Source: an unicellular cyanobacterium SU3
GTDB lineage: Bacteria; Cyanobacteriota; Cyanobacteriia; Cyanobacteriales; Microcystaceae
DNA: 64,000 nucleotides
Direction of reading: 5' to 3'
NCBI GenBank assembly: GCA_002172675.1
Contig: NETF01000203.1
Coordinates: forward strand, 1-64,000
Of the stretch, positions 39,943 to 47,793 are shown piece after piece. A program made the translations under genes and the position numbers. Position 1 is the stretch's first letter. Every line of letters starts with the position of its first letter. The notes under the pieces are model-generated. The model was not told the origin of the DNA. It ran no database searches and saw nothing but the letters and a program-made list of their open reading frames with translations.

Positions 39943-40308
39943 ATGATTAACGCTGTTACCATCAACGGAAATTGTGCGACCGAAGTTAAGTTGAACGATA
40001 AAGGCAAAGCTTCAGTGTTACTTGCCTACGACGAATCGTTCAAAGTTGAAGGCGAGGTTGTTAAGCGCAGTTCCTTTATCTGGGTTGAGTGTTACGGTAA
40101 GTTGGCTCAGAATTTAAGCGAGTATAAGTCCAAAGGTGATCCTATCACCGTTCAAGGACGGTTAACCGGAGGCACTTACCAAGATAAAGAAGGATGTTGG
40201 CAAAACGGGCTGCGCGTCAAAGCCACCATCATTCAATTCCACCATCGCAAACAGCAACTTGATTCTATTCAGGAAGAATCAAATGAAGGTGATTCTATTC
40301 CTGAATAA
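39943..40308 (+). CDS. ssb: Single-stranded DNA-binding protein
   Basis: 121 residues with the SSB OB fold: MINAVTINGNCATEVKL at the start, then SFIWVECYGKLAQNLSEY, then KGDPITVQGRLTGGTYQDKEG and LRVKATIIQFHH. It would coat single strands during transfer or replication. The tail ends EGDSIPE: the acidic D-x-IP is there, but the final Phe of the partner-binding tip is replaced by Glu. This may weaken recruitment of repair proteins. It is a single-gene unit with a composite leader element and a terminator, directly beside the oriT candidate. Confidence 0.9.
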   Translation: MINAVTINGNCATEVKLNDKGKASVLLAYDESFKVEGEVVKRSSFIWVECYGKLAQNLSEYKSKGDPITVQGRLTGGTYQDKEGCWQNGLRVKATIIQFHHRKQQLDSIQEESNEGDSIPE

Positions 40309-40315
40309 ACATCAC

Positions 40316-40343
40316 AAAAACTGGGGATTCCCCAGTTTTTTTT
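40316..40343 (+). terminator. Rho-independent terminator after ssb
   Basis: AACTGGGG pairs with CCCCAGTT around a 3-nt loop and is followed by seven T. Confidence 0.88.
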
Positions 40344-40616
40344 ACTCAAGTTGCTATCTTAATCGTCTTAAACTAAAAAGTAACATACTCACAATACATC
40401 GGTAATTCAATAATAAAAAAATAGAAAGTATAGAAAAAATATCAAAACTGATTTTGTACTTATTTTTGTACTATATTTTTTTGCCCTTTTTTATGCTTTT
40501 TTCCAGAAACTTCTAGAACGCTCCAAGCCCTTACAAACAACCCGTTCTTTGTCTCCTATTTATTACAAATATATTTCATTGAATTTTCATGGCAAATAGA
40601 AAACAAAAAGATTTCT

Positions 40617-40638
40617 CCAAGACGTTCCAAGACGTTCC
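40617..40638. repeat. 10-bp tandem repeat upstream of the relaxase
   Basis: CCAAGACGTT occurs twice head-to-tail and starts a third time. A diverged copy (AACGCTCCAAG) lies about 100 bp upstream. Confidence 0.6.
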
Positions 40639-40666
40639 TAAATATTAATCAACCATTATTTATAAT

Positions 40667-40706
40667 TATTTATTAATATTTATTAATATTTATCGATATT
40701 TATAGG
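40667..40706. repeat. Four 10-bp tandem repeats (TATTTATTAA type)
   Basis: TATTTATTAA twice, then TATTTATCGA and TATTTATAGG. The helical-turn period suggests intrinsic bending or a phased protein-binding array. Confidence 0.6.
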
Positions 40707-40856
40707 AGCAAATTACTCTTTTTAATCCAGTTGAAAAAAATCAAAAATTTTGGAATTTTTTGTTAGACTGAAATAGCTAGGTTGAACCTATGTCAAAAAG
40801 TTTTTGACCTCTCAAAAATTACGTCATTTTTTTCAAAAAATTATCGTTTCTGTTTC

Positions 40857-42143
40857 ATGTTGAGCAACATTGTTAAAGGAAGTCATTTTTTAGAAGCCCT
40901 TCAGTACACGAAAGGTAAAAAGCAATCTCAAGTCTTAGTCAAAAAAGTTAATGGTCGTACCGTCAAACAACAAGTTAATTCCTTTGAGCAAGTTTGGAAT
41001 CAACGAAGACGAGTGCAACGTCCCATGTTCCATGTCAGTTTGTCTGTTCATCACGACGACAAGGTAGATGCTGTTACTTGGCGGAAGATTATTCGTCGTT
41101 ACTTGAGGGAAATGGGTTATAAGAATTGTCCCTATATAGCTATTAGGCACAGCGATCGCCTACACGACCATGTGCATATCATCGCCTCAAGGATCACCCA
41201 TAATGGGCAACTGGTGAGTGATTCCTGGGATTACCTCAAATCTCAAAATGTTTTACGTCGCATTGAAGCCGACTTTGAGTTAACTCCTTGTCCTAGTTCT
41301 AGTGAATGCCATGAACGACCCCCCAAGATTTGGGAAATTCAAAAGAACCAGCAAGAACTAAGACGCTGGATGCAGAACACGGTGAAGCAAACGGCAATTC
41401 AATCCCCCAATTTCCCTGAATTAGTCGCTAATTTAGCCCAAAAACAAATTAATGTGCGTTTTACCCCTCAAGGATTACGGTATGAATGGAGAATAGACTC
41501 TTATTGGGACAAAGACGGTAATACTCAACCTACTTCTTATACAGGTTCTACCTTGGGTAAAGTCTTTACTGAATACGGTTTAAAACGATATTTGTTAAAT
41601 CAGAATCATGGGGATCATGCTTTATCTTCCACTGCTAACACCTTCTCTCAACCTGCATTAAGCCCTTGGTTAACTCATCAAAAGGCCAAAAATCTTTATT
41701 ATCAATATTCCGCTCAAGCTGATAATTTAGCCCAAACAGCCCAAATAGCAAGTCAAAATGGCTGGAATTGGGATGCTATACGTTTTATGCTGGCTCAATC
41801 TCAATGGTTCGCTTATATCAAAAAGAAAGTGGGTAGAGCCTTGGCCTTAAAAGCTTTAAATGTAGCGATCGCAGATGGCACTGATTATACCGCTCCTGGC
41901 ATGGACTACGAGAAAAACTATGTCGAACTTGCCTTTGCTCGTCAAGGTTATAGCCATTATTTACAGCCTATAGGTGTGTCCATTACTACTGCTACTACTG
42001 TTATCGAAACCCCCACAGTAAAAGAACAACCCTTACCAGAGGAAATGAAGCAACAATTTGCCAATAATACTCAACAAACTCAACAACAGTCAGTTGTTCA
42101 GCAGTCTCAACCCAACAACGACTATTATTTCGGGTTAGGTTAG
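40857..42143 (+). CDS. MOBP-type relaxase / mobilisation nuclease
   Basis: 428 residues from ATG 40857, where the family start MLSNIVKGSHFLEALQY appears. The frame is open to 40782 without support. HVSLSVHHDD and YIAIRHSDRLHDHVHIIASRI (residues about 90-110) give the three-His metal motif in the form H-x-D-x-x-H-x-H-x-H. The nicking Tyr is probably Tyr17 in ALQYTKGK. The C-terminal half has a helical region and a Gln/Thr-rich tail. It nicks oriT and leads the strand through the secretion channel. Its upstream region carries tandem repeats. Confidence 0.88.
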   Translation: MLSNIVKGSHFLEALQYTKGKKQSQVLVKKVNGRTVKQQVNSFEQVWNQRRRVQRPMFHVSLSVHHDDKVDAVTWRKIIRRYLREMGYKNCPYIAIRHSDRLHDHVHIIASRITHNGQLVSDSWDYLKSQNVLRRIEADFELTPCPSSSECHERPPKIWEIQKNQQELRRWMQNTVKQTAIQSPNFPELVANLAQKQINVRFTPQGLRYEWRIDSYWDKDGNTQPTSYTGSTLGKVFTEYGLKRYLLNQNHGDHALSSTANTFSQPALSPWLTHQKAKNLYYQYSAQADNLAQTAQIASQNGWNWDAIRFMLAQSQWFAYIKKKVGRALALKALNVAIADGTDYTAPGMDYEKNYVELAFARQGYSHYLQPIGVSITTATTVIETPTVKEQPLPEEMKQQFANNTQQTQQQSVVQQSQPNNDYYFGLG

Positions 42144-42431
42144 TTTATTCATCGTTGTTGTGATCCGTGACTTAATTAGCGATCGAGGGAGAGATTCGTG
42201 GGAGCAGTGCGCTTATTTTGGTCTATCTGATAACGTACTACATTAGAAAATATACTACACGAAGTCAATAGGGTTTGGTTCTCCTAGAGACGGGATTATA
42301 TTCGGTAGTCGTGTTACAACTCCGAAATTAATTGAAAGTTTTAGTTACATATCCATAATCGTAATGGTTACGGATATATAAGCGATCGCTTACTAAAAAA
42401 AATTGTTAAAGACTAATTAAAAGTTAATGAA
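42144..42431. other. Intergenic region between relaxase and IS element 2
   Basis: No gene is seen. One inverted repeat (TATCC and GGATA arms with TTA words, near 42349-42378) and a HIP1 site at 42381 are the only visible features. Confidence 0.4.
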
Positions 42432-42439
42432 GTCTCCAG

Positions 42440-42465
42440 CGACTAAGCACTACGTGCTGTAGTCG
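42440..42465. repeat. End hairpin of IS element 2 (tnpB side)
   Basis: CGACTA pairs with TAGTCG, with a nested GCAC/GTGC stem around TAC. The tnpB stop codon lies in its left arm. Confidence 0.6.
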
Positions 42466-43810
42466 TGGTATCTGGTTCATCACCATTATTGGTACTACCC
42501 CACAATGATGACAAACTTACCCAACTTCTAGGTTTACTGTCAGAACTTTGGCTGACGAGTAACTTGCCGTATTTAGTGGCAAGTTTAAGCTTATACGCAA
42601 TGTGACGCGCTGCAATATTATACGAAGCTGAAAGATCGATTGCGTATCTTTTACCAGTAGCGAACGACCCAAGCGCATAATTATCTTTGTCTCGTTTAAC
42701 ATTACCTGTTCCGTCGTAGGCAAAACTCGATGTGCCTCGTGCGTAGACAGACGCAATTTTTATCCCATATTCTTGTCCTAGCTGCTCTAGCCTATCGGCA
42801 ATAGCAGATTTGACCCAACCATGAAATCTTTGTTTGAGACTAGATTTTCTTTTTCCTCCTTTGGGTTTCCAGTTACGAAGATTTTCTATAACTATTGTCG
42901 TAGCGTTGTTGTCAATAGCAAAGTTAACTATCTGTTTGGCTGTAGAAAAAGCTATATTCTTGTTGATGTTAGCTGCTTTACGATAGTGAAGCTTGGCAAA
43001 CCCCTTGTGTAACTTTTTAGTTAAACTAGCTTTTCTTTTAATTCTGGCTAGATGTTTATCTCGTTTGTCTAACGCAGTACCATCATGAATAAACTTACGA
43101 GCATGGATAAATCCAGATTTGTCCACAATCGAACAAACGCTAGTAATATTTATTCCAATATCTACCCCACAGTATTTGTCTGTAGCGACTGTTTTTAAAT
43201 TTGGTATCTGATAAGGAACAGACAAACTAGCAGCACCATTTTTAACTACCAAAGTGGGTGACAATTGCTTTGCTTTTGGTATTAAATGACGACGAGACAA
43301 ACTACTTATTGTTATTTGCTCCCAAGACCAATCATTATTCTTGTAAACTTTAATCTCAGCTATCGTATAATCAGAAGCTACTTTTATGCACTGGTTTTTG
43401 TATAGGTCTGGATATACACCGCATCTAGTATTTAATCTTGGTGGTTTGGCAAATCTTTTCTTTCTTATTTTCCCTTGCCAATCTCGATATTTTGTCTGAA
43501 ATGATGATACGTGGCCAATCGAATCGTTAATTGCTGCACGTCTTAAGTAAGAGGGAAATTTATATAGTTTTGTACCTAAACCAAAGAATTTATTGTATTT
43601 AGGATTTGGGTTTTCTTTTGTGGCGTGAAACAACTGCTCTACATACCTTTGCTTTGCCTCACAAACAGCTATTTTTTTCCAGTGCAAATTGACAATAGAA
43701 ATCAGACGACGAACCATGTCGCGGTAAATAGCTACAGTATCCTTCAAAATAGATAGCTGATATTTAGTTGGCGACAAACGCCATTTGTCTGTTCTAATTA
43801 CTTTTGCCAT
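42443..43810 (-). CDS. tnpB: TnpB-family RNA-guided nuclease without zinc ribbon
   Basis: 455 residues. RuvC-like motifs: CGVDIGINITSVCSIV near 220, TIVIENLRNWKPKGG near 310 and RYAIDLSASYNIAARH near 400. The first and last Asp and the central Glu are present. The zinc-ribbon region is replaced by the same TSSFAYDGTGNVKRDK type of insert as in element 1, with no CxxC. Identity to the other TnpB is modest, so the two were acquired separately. The C-terminus is a Ser/Thr-rich tail that overlaps the end hairpin. Confidence 0.85.
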   Translation of the reverse strand: MAKVIRTDKWRLSPTKYQLSILKDTVAIYRDMVRRLISIVNLHWKKIAVCEAKQRYVEQLFHATKENPNPKYNKFFGLGTKLYKFPSYLRRAAINDSIGHVSSFQTKYRDWQGKIRKKRFAKPPRLNTRCGVYPDLYKNQCIKVASDYTIAEIKVYKNNDWSWEQITISSLSRRHLIPKAKQLSPTLVVKNGAASLSVPYQIPNLKTVATDKYCGVDIGINITSVCSIVDKSGFIHARKFIHDGTALDKRDKHLARIKRKASLTKKLHKGFAKLHYRKAANINKNIAFSTAKQIVNFAIDNNATTIVIENLRNWKPKGGKRKSSLKQRFHGWVKSAIADRLEQLGQEYGIKIASVYARGTSSFAYDGTGNVKRDKDNYALGSFATGKRYAIDLSASYNIAARHIAYKLKLATKYGKLLVSQSSDSKPRSWVSLSSLWGSTNNGDEPDTTTTARSA

Positions 43811-43853
43811 AATAAAATTTACTTTATCACTTACTTAATAAATAAGTCAAGCC

Positions 43854-44258
43854 ATGAGAACTATGAATCACAGTACCTTTGAAATTTATTATCATATTAC
43901 CTTTCAAGTTAAATATAGACACAAATGTATCACTGCCGATATGCTGATGCGGATGGAGTCTATATTTCGTGACACATTAAACAAATGGCGTTCGAGCCTT
44001 ATAGAATTTTCTGGGGAGGCTGACCACATACACATGGTTATTGAAACTCATCCATCACTAAACTTGTCTCAGTTGGTAGCTAATTTGAAAACAGTAAGCT
44101 CTCGGTATCTTCGTAAGGAATACCAAGAGCATTTATCTAAATATTTTTGGAAACCTTATTTTTGGAGTAAGAGCTACGGAGTTAAATCTATTTCTCGTGG
44201 TGTAGATTTAACTAAAATAATTGATTATGTTCGTAATCAGGAAAAACCCGCTAATTAA
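43854..44258 (+). CDS. tnpA: IS200-type Y1 transposase TnpA
   Basis: 134 residues. The HUH motif is in ADHIHMVIETHP near residue 62. The catalytic Tyr is in TKIIDYVRNQEKP at the end. The opening IYYHITFQVKYRHKCITAD is the family start. It diverges from tnpB across a 43-bp gap. No frameshift or missing motif is seen, so the element may be active. Confidence 0.9.
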   Translation: MRTMNHSTFEIYYHITFQVKYRHKCITADMLMRMESIFRDTLNKWRSSLIEFSGEADHIHMVIETHPSLNLSQLVANLKTVSSRYLRKEYQEHLSKYFWKPYFWSKSYGVKSISRGVDLTKIIDYVRNQEKPAN

Positions 44259-44263
44259 TCCTC

Positions 44264-44311
44264 GCGTCTTACTGTCGGGTAATCTTGCGATGTACCCGCA
44301 GTATGCGACGC
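44264..44311. repeat. End hairpin of IS element 2 (tnpA side)
   Basis: Three stem blocks (GCGTC, ACTG, CGGGTA) pair with TACCCG, CAGT and GACGC across an 11-nt loop, as expected for a TnpA-recognised left end. Confidence 0.6.
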
Positions 44312-44420
44312 TACAGTATCAAAAAGCTAATTATTCATAATCGTTATGACTATGAATAAACCCTTATTTCCTGTCTCAAAAAACTTTTATATTTCCTTAA
44401 TATTTCATGAAAGTGAGTTG

Positions 44421-44441
44421 GCAAAAATGGGCAAAAATGGG
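44421..44441. repeat. 10-bp tandem repeat in the leader of the 574-aa gene
   Basis: GCAAAAATGG occurs twice head-to-tail and begins a third time. Its function is unknown. Confidence 0.5.
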
Positions 44442-44534
44442 TAAATTTTTGAATAGGGGATAGTTGCGTTAGGTATGTGTGCAAAGAAGAATTTTTTCTA
44501 AGACTAACGTTCATAAAGAAGATTATTTATTTTT

Positions 44535-44556
44535 TTCTTACCCAATTGGGTAAGAA
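44535..44556. promoter_or_regulatory. 22-bp perfect palindrome (operator candidate 1)
   Basis: TTCTTACCC and GGGTAAGAA flank AATT. An almost identical palindrome starts exactly 44 bp downstream. Confidence 0.65.
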
Positions 44557-44578
44557 TTTTTGAGGGAAAACAAAGAAA

Positions 44579-44600
44579 TTCTTACCCGATCGGGTAAGAA
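44579..44600. promoter_or_regulatory. 22-bp perfect palindrome (operator candidate 2)
   Basis: The same arms as the site at 44535, with GATC in the centre. The 44-bp spacing puts both on nearly the same helix face. A half-site TTCTTACCC recurs at 44719-44727, close to the start codon. Confidence 0.65.
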
Positions 44601-44751
44601 TTTTAGAAGAACAAAAATAGCGAGTTGCTAAAAAAAAAATCTTGTGTCATTGTAAATTCTAGATATTTTTCCAAGTCATCTCAAAGCGATAGCATTGCTT
44701 GTAGCAGTGTTCTAGCTTTTCTTACCCTTTTATCACTTATCAATAAAGACT

Positions 44752-46476
44752 GTGAATTATTTGACTGAAGATGATAAAAATCAGTTGCAGCAAAGATTAA
44801 ATGAGATTGTCAAAGTTGGACAATTACTCAAACTTAAGTCTTTAGCTGATTGGCAAGAATTAGTTTCCCGTTACTCGCAAGAAACGGGAGAGCCGATTTT
44901 AGCCAAATTTCATACTGATAAAAATCACTCAGTAACAGGAATTTATTATGTCTTACCTGAGCGTAAAGTTGAAGTAGATGATAATGCTCCATCTCCTTTA
45001 GATGAGGCCATTATTCATTTAGCCAGCCAATCTCAGGTAGAAGGGGAAGATGGAAAGGGATTTAACCTAGATGACTTGGACTGGGGTATCAATCTTGCCA
45101 ATCAAATTGAGCAGGGATACAAAATGTCTCCTCAAGAAGCTCATGATGCCCATGCTCGTATAGCAAAGTACCGTCGCCAATTAGTCAAAGCTAATTTATC
45201 CCTTCCACCAATAGAATCAATTATTTACCATTATGATTCAACAGTCGCACCGATGGCTACCATCGAGGGGGCCAGCCTAGATGCACCGTTGGATCATCCC
45301 AAACATTTGCTTTCTACTTTACAAAAAGAACCAGAACCTTTGGAATCTTCTAGATTACTGCTTGATTCTGGCTTTTTGTTGGAGAAGATTGCACGGCAAT
45401 TTCGTTCGTCTAACTCGGAACTGGATGGCTTTGATGTAATACAAGCAGGTACAGCTATTTTAGGAGCAGGATTTGTGGCCGTAGGTCGGCTAAGAGAAGC
45501 TTTTCGGCGAATGGAAGCTGAAAAACTCTTAAAAGATCCTCAACTCAAAGATCATGCTGGATCTATTGAGCTAATTGCTCAAGATTTGGACATTCAGTTT
45601 GTTTCTGCTCAAGATATTGTATCAGCACGAGGGGATTCAATCACCTTTATTGCTGAACCCCACTTTTCTAATGATTCCCGACTTAGGTTGAGTCAATGGA
45701 TTGAGTTTGTTGATTCTCACCAACGTTCTCTAATTGAAGCGGTTGATGATACCCGACAAGTTAAACCAATTGGTAAAGTTTGCTCATCTGATTTTTCTAA
45801 TGACATTAAAAGATGTCACGAGAATCAAAAGCAACTTAATACTTTAGTCACTCAAACTGTTGAACGTGAAAAACCTTTGAAAATCCTGGGAGGTGCTATT
45901 AGTCCCGAAGACTTTTATCACAGGTGTAAAAATTTTTTCCAAGCTTCCGAAGCTGCCAATGACCGAAAATTTTATCCCAATTTAAACTACGAAGTTTCTA
46001 ATAACAATGGGCTGAAAGTGAGTTGGAAACAAGGAAATATTAGAGTGACCGATAACGAAGAACTGATTTTATCCATTGATAACCGAGGGGGCTATCAAGT
46101 TACAGATAATTCAGATTTAACTACTATCACCTATTTATCTTCTTTGCCTACTCAAACCGAAGAAATTAAACAACTTGAAAATCAAAATAAATTGTTTAAT
46201 TCTCTTAAATCCCATCCCTATTACGAAAGCAAGACAGGAACAATTCAGGTCGTTGGTTTAGGAATTTTTAACTTTCAACCTTCTCCTAATGGCTGTTTAA
46301 TTCAAGGAATTTCAACCCAGAATAACCAAGAATTTTGGAGAAGTGATCAACGGGTCGAAAAGAATACCTTACCTCCTAATTTATCCATTCAAATTGCTGA
46401 TAAATTGTCTCGTCCTATGCGGAGTGATTCAAATAGTCAACTGATTGCAGATTGCCGAGGGGAGATTGTAGATTGA
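44752..46476 (+). CDS. Hypothetical conjugation-region protein, 574 aa
   Basis: Function not recognised. It starts at a GTG. Residues 1-100 form a charged alpha/beta domain. Residues about 125-150 are helical (YKMSPQEAHDAHARIAKYRRQL). A hydrophobic helix (DVIQAGTAILGAGFVAVGRL) near 235 could touch the membrane. The last 200 residues are beta-rich with YLSSLPTQ and GIFNFQPSPNG segments. It is preceded by paired operator-like palindromes and is the first gene after the relaxase and IS, so it may be the lead gene of the transfer operon. The start lacks a good ribosome site. Confidence 0.6.
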   Translation: MNYLTEDDKNQLQQRLNEIVKVGQLLKLKSLADWQELVSRYSQETGEPILAKFHTDKNHSVTGIYYVLPERKVEVDDNAPSPLDEAIIHLASQSQVEGEDGKGFNLDDLDWGINLANQIEQGYKMSPQEAHDAHARIAKYRRQLVKANLSLPPIESIIYHYDSTVAPMATIEGASLDAPLDHPKHLLSTLQKEPEPLESSRLLLDSGFLLEKIARQFRSSNSELDGFDVIQAGTAILGAGFVAVGRLREAFRRMEAEKLLKDPQLKDHAGSIELIAQDLDIQFVSAQDIVSARGDSITFIAEPHFSNDSRLRLSQWIEFVDSHQRSLIEAVDDTRQVKPIGKVCSSDFSNDIKRCHENQKQLNTLVTQTVEREKPLKILGGAISPEDFYHRCKNFFQASEAANDRKFYPNLNYEVSNNNGLKVSWKQGNIRVTDNEELILSIDNRGGYQVTDNSDLTTITYLSSLPTQTEEIKQLENQNKLFNSLKSHPYYESKTGTIQVVGLGIFNFQPSPNGCLIQGISTQNNQEFWRSDQRVEKNTLPPNLSIQIADKLSRPMRSDSNSQLIADCRGEIVD

Positions 46477-46693
46477 CCCCTGCTTAAAAGACAGGGGCTT
46501 GGGATTAAAAAAGTGTAGATTTCAGATTTCTTGTTAATTTAGGATTGTATATCTTAGATTTCCTAATGCTTGAAAGCAAAAGCTTGTTTTTACTCAATCT
46601 CCAATCTGCAATCTCCATTCTCCAATCTTTGGTCAGACTTCAACCAAAACCGCTCAACCGACACCACAATCAGCATTATCGCGCTAGGTAATT
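46477..46693. other. Intergenic region with a hairpin and CAATCT repeats
   Basis: CCCCTG/CAGGGG form a hairpin at 46477-46497 just after the stop, without a T-run. The segment 46597-46627 repeats the word CAATCT several times. No gene is seen. Confidence 0.4.
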
Positions 46694-46996
46694 ATGAACC
46701 TCTCTAACTTTCCTAACCTTTCTCAACTCAAGTCTTCCTTAAAAAATAAGGATATTATTATCGGTTGTTTTTTTCTACTTATTTTAGGGGTACAGTTCAC
46801 CTATGATACTCCTTCTGGATTATTTACTAATGTAGAACAAAAGTTAACCACTACTCTTTGTTTATCTGACTCTCAACATTCAGGCTGTTCTTTACTTGAA
46901 CCCACTTTCTCTTTTTTGGAGTTAACTATTCTTCTCGTGTGTCTTTTCAGTGGTTCTTTACCCCTTTATTCTCGCTGTTTTCTTAAAAACAAATAG
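46694..46996 (+). CDS. Small membrane protein, 100 aa
   Basis: Two membrane helices (DIIIGCFFLLILGVQF and FLELTILLVCLFSGSLPLYS) with a loop of about 35 residues that contains two Cys (TLCLSDSQHSGC). It is the first of the run of secretion genes, just before the VirB2-like gene. Its size and two-helix layout would also fit a pilin-like protein, but it lacks a clear signal site, so it is left unassigned. Confidence 0.6.
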   Translation: MNLSNFPNLSQLKSSLKNKDIIIGCFFLLILGVQFTYDTPSGLFTNVEQKLTTTLCLSDSQHSGCSLLEPTFSFLELTILLVCLFSGSLPLYSRCFLKNK

Positions 46997-47044
46997 TCTT
47001 CTATTAATTGACCATTAATTATTAATTTTGTGAGGGATGAAATC

Positions 47045-47734
47045 ATGACATTAACAACAGCTAAACTCTCTAAACCTTCTTGGAAAAATATTATTTCAAG
47101 CCTTAACCCTTTTGATTGGTTTTGCGCCTTTTTGGGATTATTAGCCTTGGGATATTATGGAACTATTTCTCCTTTTGTTCTTTGCATGATTGTCTTGTTT
47201 AGTACCATGCTGGTTCCTTTTTTGGGTATTCCTTCTTTTGTTAAAAAAGAATCAAAATCAGGGATTGTTAAAAATGAATTAGGTCTTGTCAAAAAAGCTA
47301 GTTTTACTATTCCTCGTAGCAATATTCAGATCAGTATTACTTTCTGGCATATTTTAGCGATCGCTTTAGCTGGGGTAATTTTATTAGATCATAGTCCGGC
47401 TCATGCTTTTTTCTTGAATCACTTGAGAGACAAAATGGGTGAGGCTGTTTGTGCAGCAGTAAGTCAGGGTGGTGGTTTTACTGGTGGTGCTGGTGGTGGT
47501 GCTGGTGGTGGTGCTGGTGGTGGTGCTGGTGGTGGTTGCCCAGAAGCAGGCTTTGTTAATAATACCTTTTTAATGATCCAAATTTTAGTAGGTTTGGGGG
47601 TTGCAGGGAGTTTGATTGCTGGTTTAGTGCAAGCATCCCAACAACAAGATCCTAGTGGTATGTTTCGTCTGACTGCCATCATTGTTATTGTTGTGGTGCT
47701 AATTGAAGGATTCAGTCGCTTTATCGTAAGTTAA
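47045..47734 (+). CDS. VirB2/TrbC-like pilin candidate with glycine repeats, 229 aa
   Basis: Four hydrophobic stretches: two near the start (WFCAFLGLLALGYYGTI and VLCMIVLFSTMLVPFLG), a signal-like HILAIALAGVILLDHSPAHAF near 110-130 and a C-terminal pair (MIQILVGLGVAGSLIAGLV, LTAIIVIVVVLIEGF). The part after SPAHAF resembles a mature VirB2/TrbC pilin, with a two-helix hairpin. Between the cleavage site and the helices lies GGAGGGAGGG, encoded by a 12-bp tandem repeat. GAGGGA before ATG 47045 fixes the start. It lies directly before the VirB4-like gene, as in other systems. Confidence 0.6.
   Translation: MTLTTAKLSKPSWKNIISSLNPFDWFCAFLGLLALGYYGTISPFVLCMIVLFSTMLVPFLGIPSFVKKESKSGIVKNELGLVKKASFTIPRSNIQISITFWHILAIALAGVILLDHSPAHAFFLNHLRDKMGEAVCAAVSQGGGFTGGAGGGAGGGAGGGAGGGCPEAGFVNNTFLMIQILVGLGVAGSLIAGLVQASQQQDPSGMFRLTAIIVIVVVLIEGFSRFIVS
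47483..47536 (+). repeat. 12-bp in-frame tandem repeat (GGTGGTGCTGGT)
   Basis: Four and a half copies encode the glycine stretch of the pilin-like protein. Copy number could vary by slippage without breaking the frame. Confidence 0.85.
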
Positions 47735-47793
47735 TGGCGAAAAAACAAGATTTAGAGGGAAATAAATAAATTAGTGGTTGCCAGAGGAGTGTT

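Larger units (their letters stand above)
40344..40856. other. Repeat-rich non-coding region, oriT candidate
   Basis: A 513-bp AT-rich gap between ssb and the relaxase gene. It holds a tandem 10-bp repeat CCAAGACGTT (40617-40638) with a related word at 40515-40527, four tandem 10-bp units beginning TATTTAT (40667-40706) and a TTTTTTGTTAGACT word (40756-40769). Short phased repeats next to a relaxase gene are usual for transfer origins. No nick site can be fixed from sequence alone. Confidence 0.5.
42432..44315 (-). mobile_element. IS200/IS605-type element 2 (divergent tnpA and tnpB)
   Basis: The layout is the same as element 1, but the sequence and hairpins differ. At the tnpB side CGACTA/TAGTCG with an inner GCAC/GTGC stem spans 42440-42465 and covers the tnpB stop. 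At the tnpA side a long interrupted hairpin spans 44264-44311 (GCGTC, ACTG and CGGGTA arms). The exact ends are approximate. Confidence 0.75.

Noticed and set aside
47464-47682. Proline-rich antisense frame opposite the glycine repeat
   Set aside because: It arises from the GGTGGTGCTGGT repeat read on the other strand and has no start signals.
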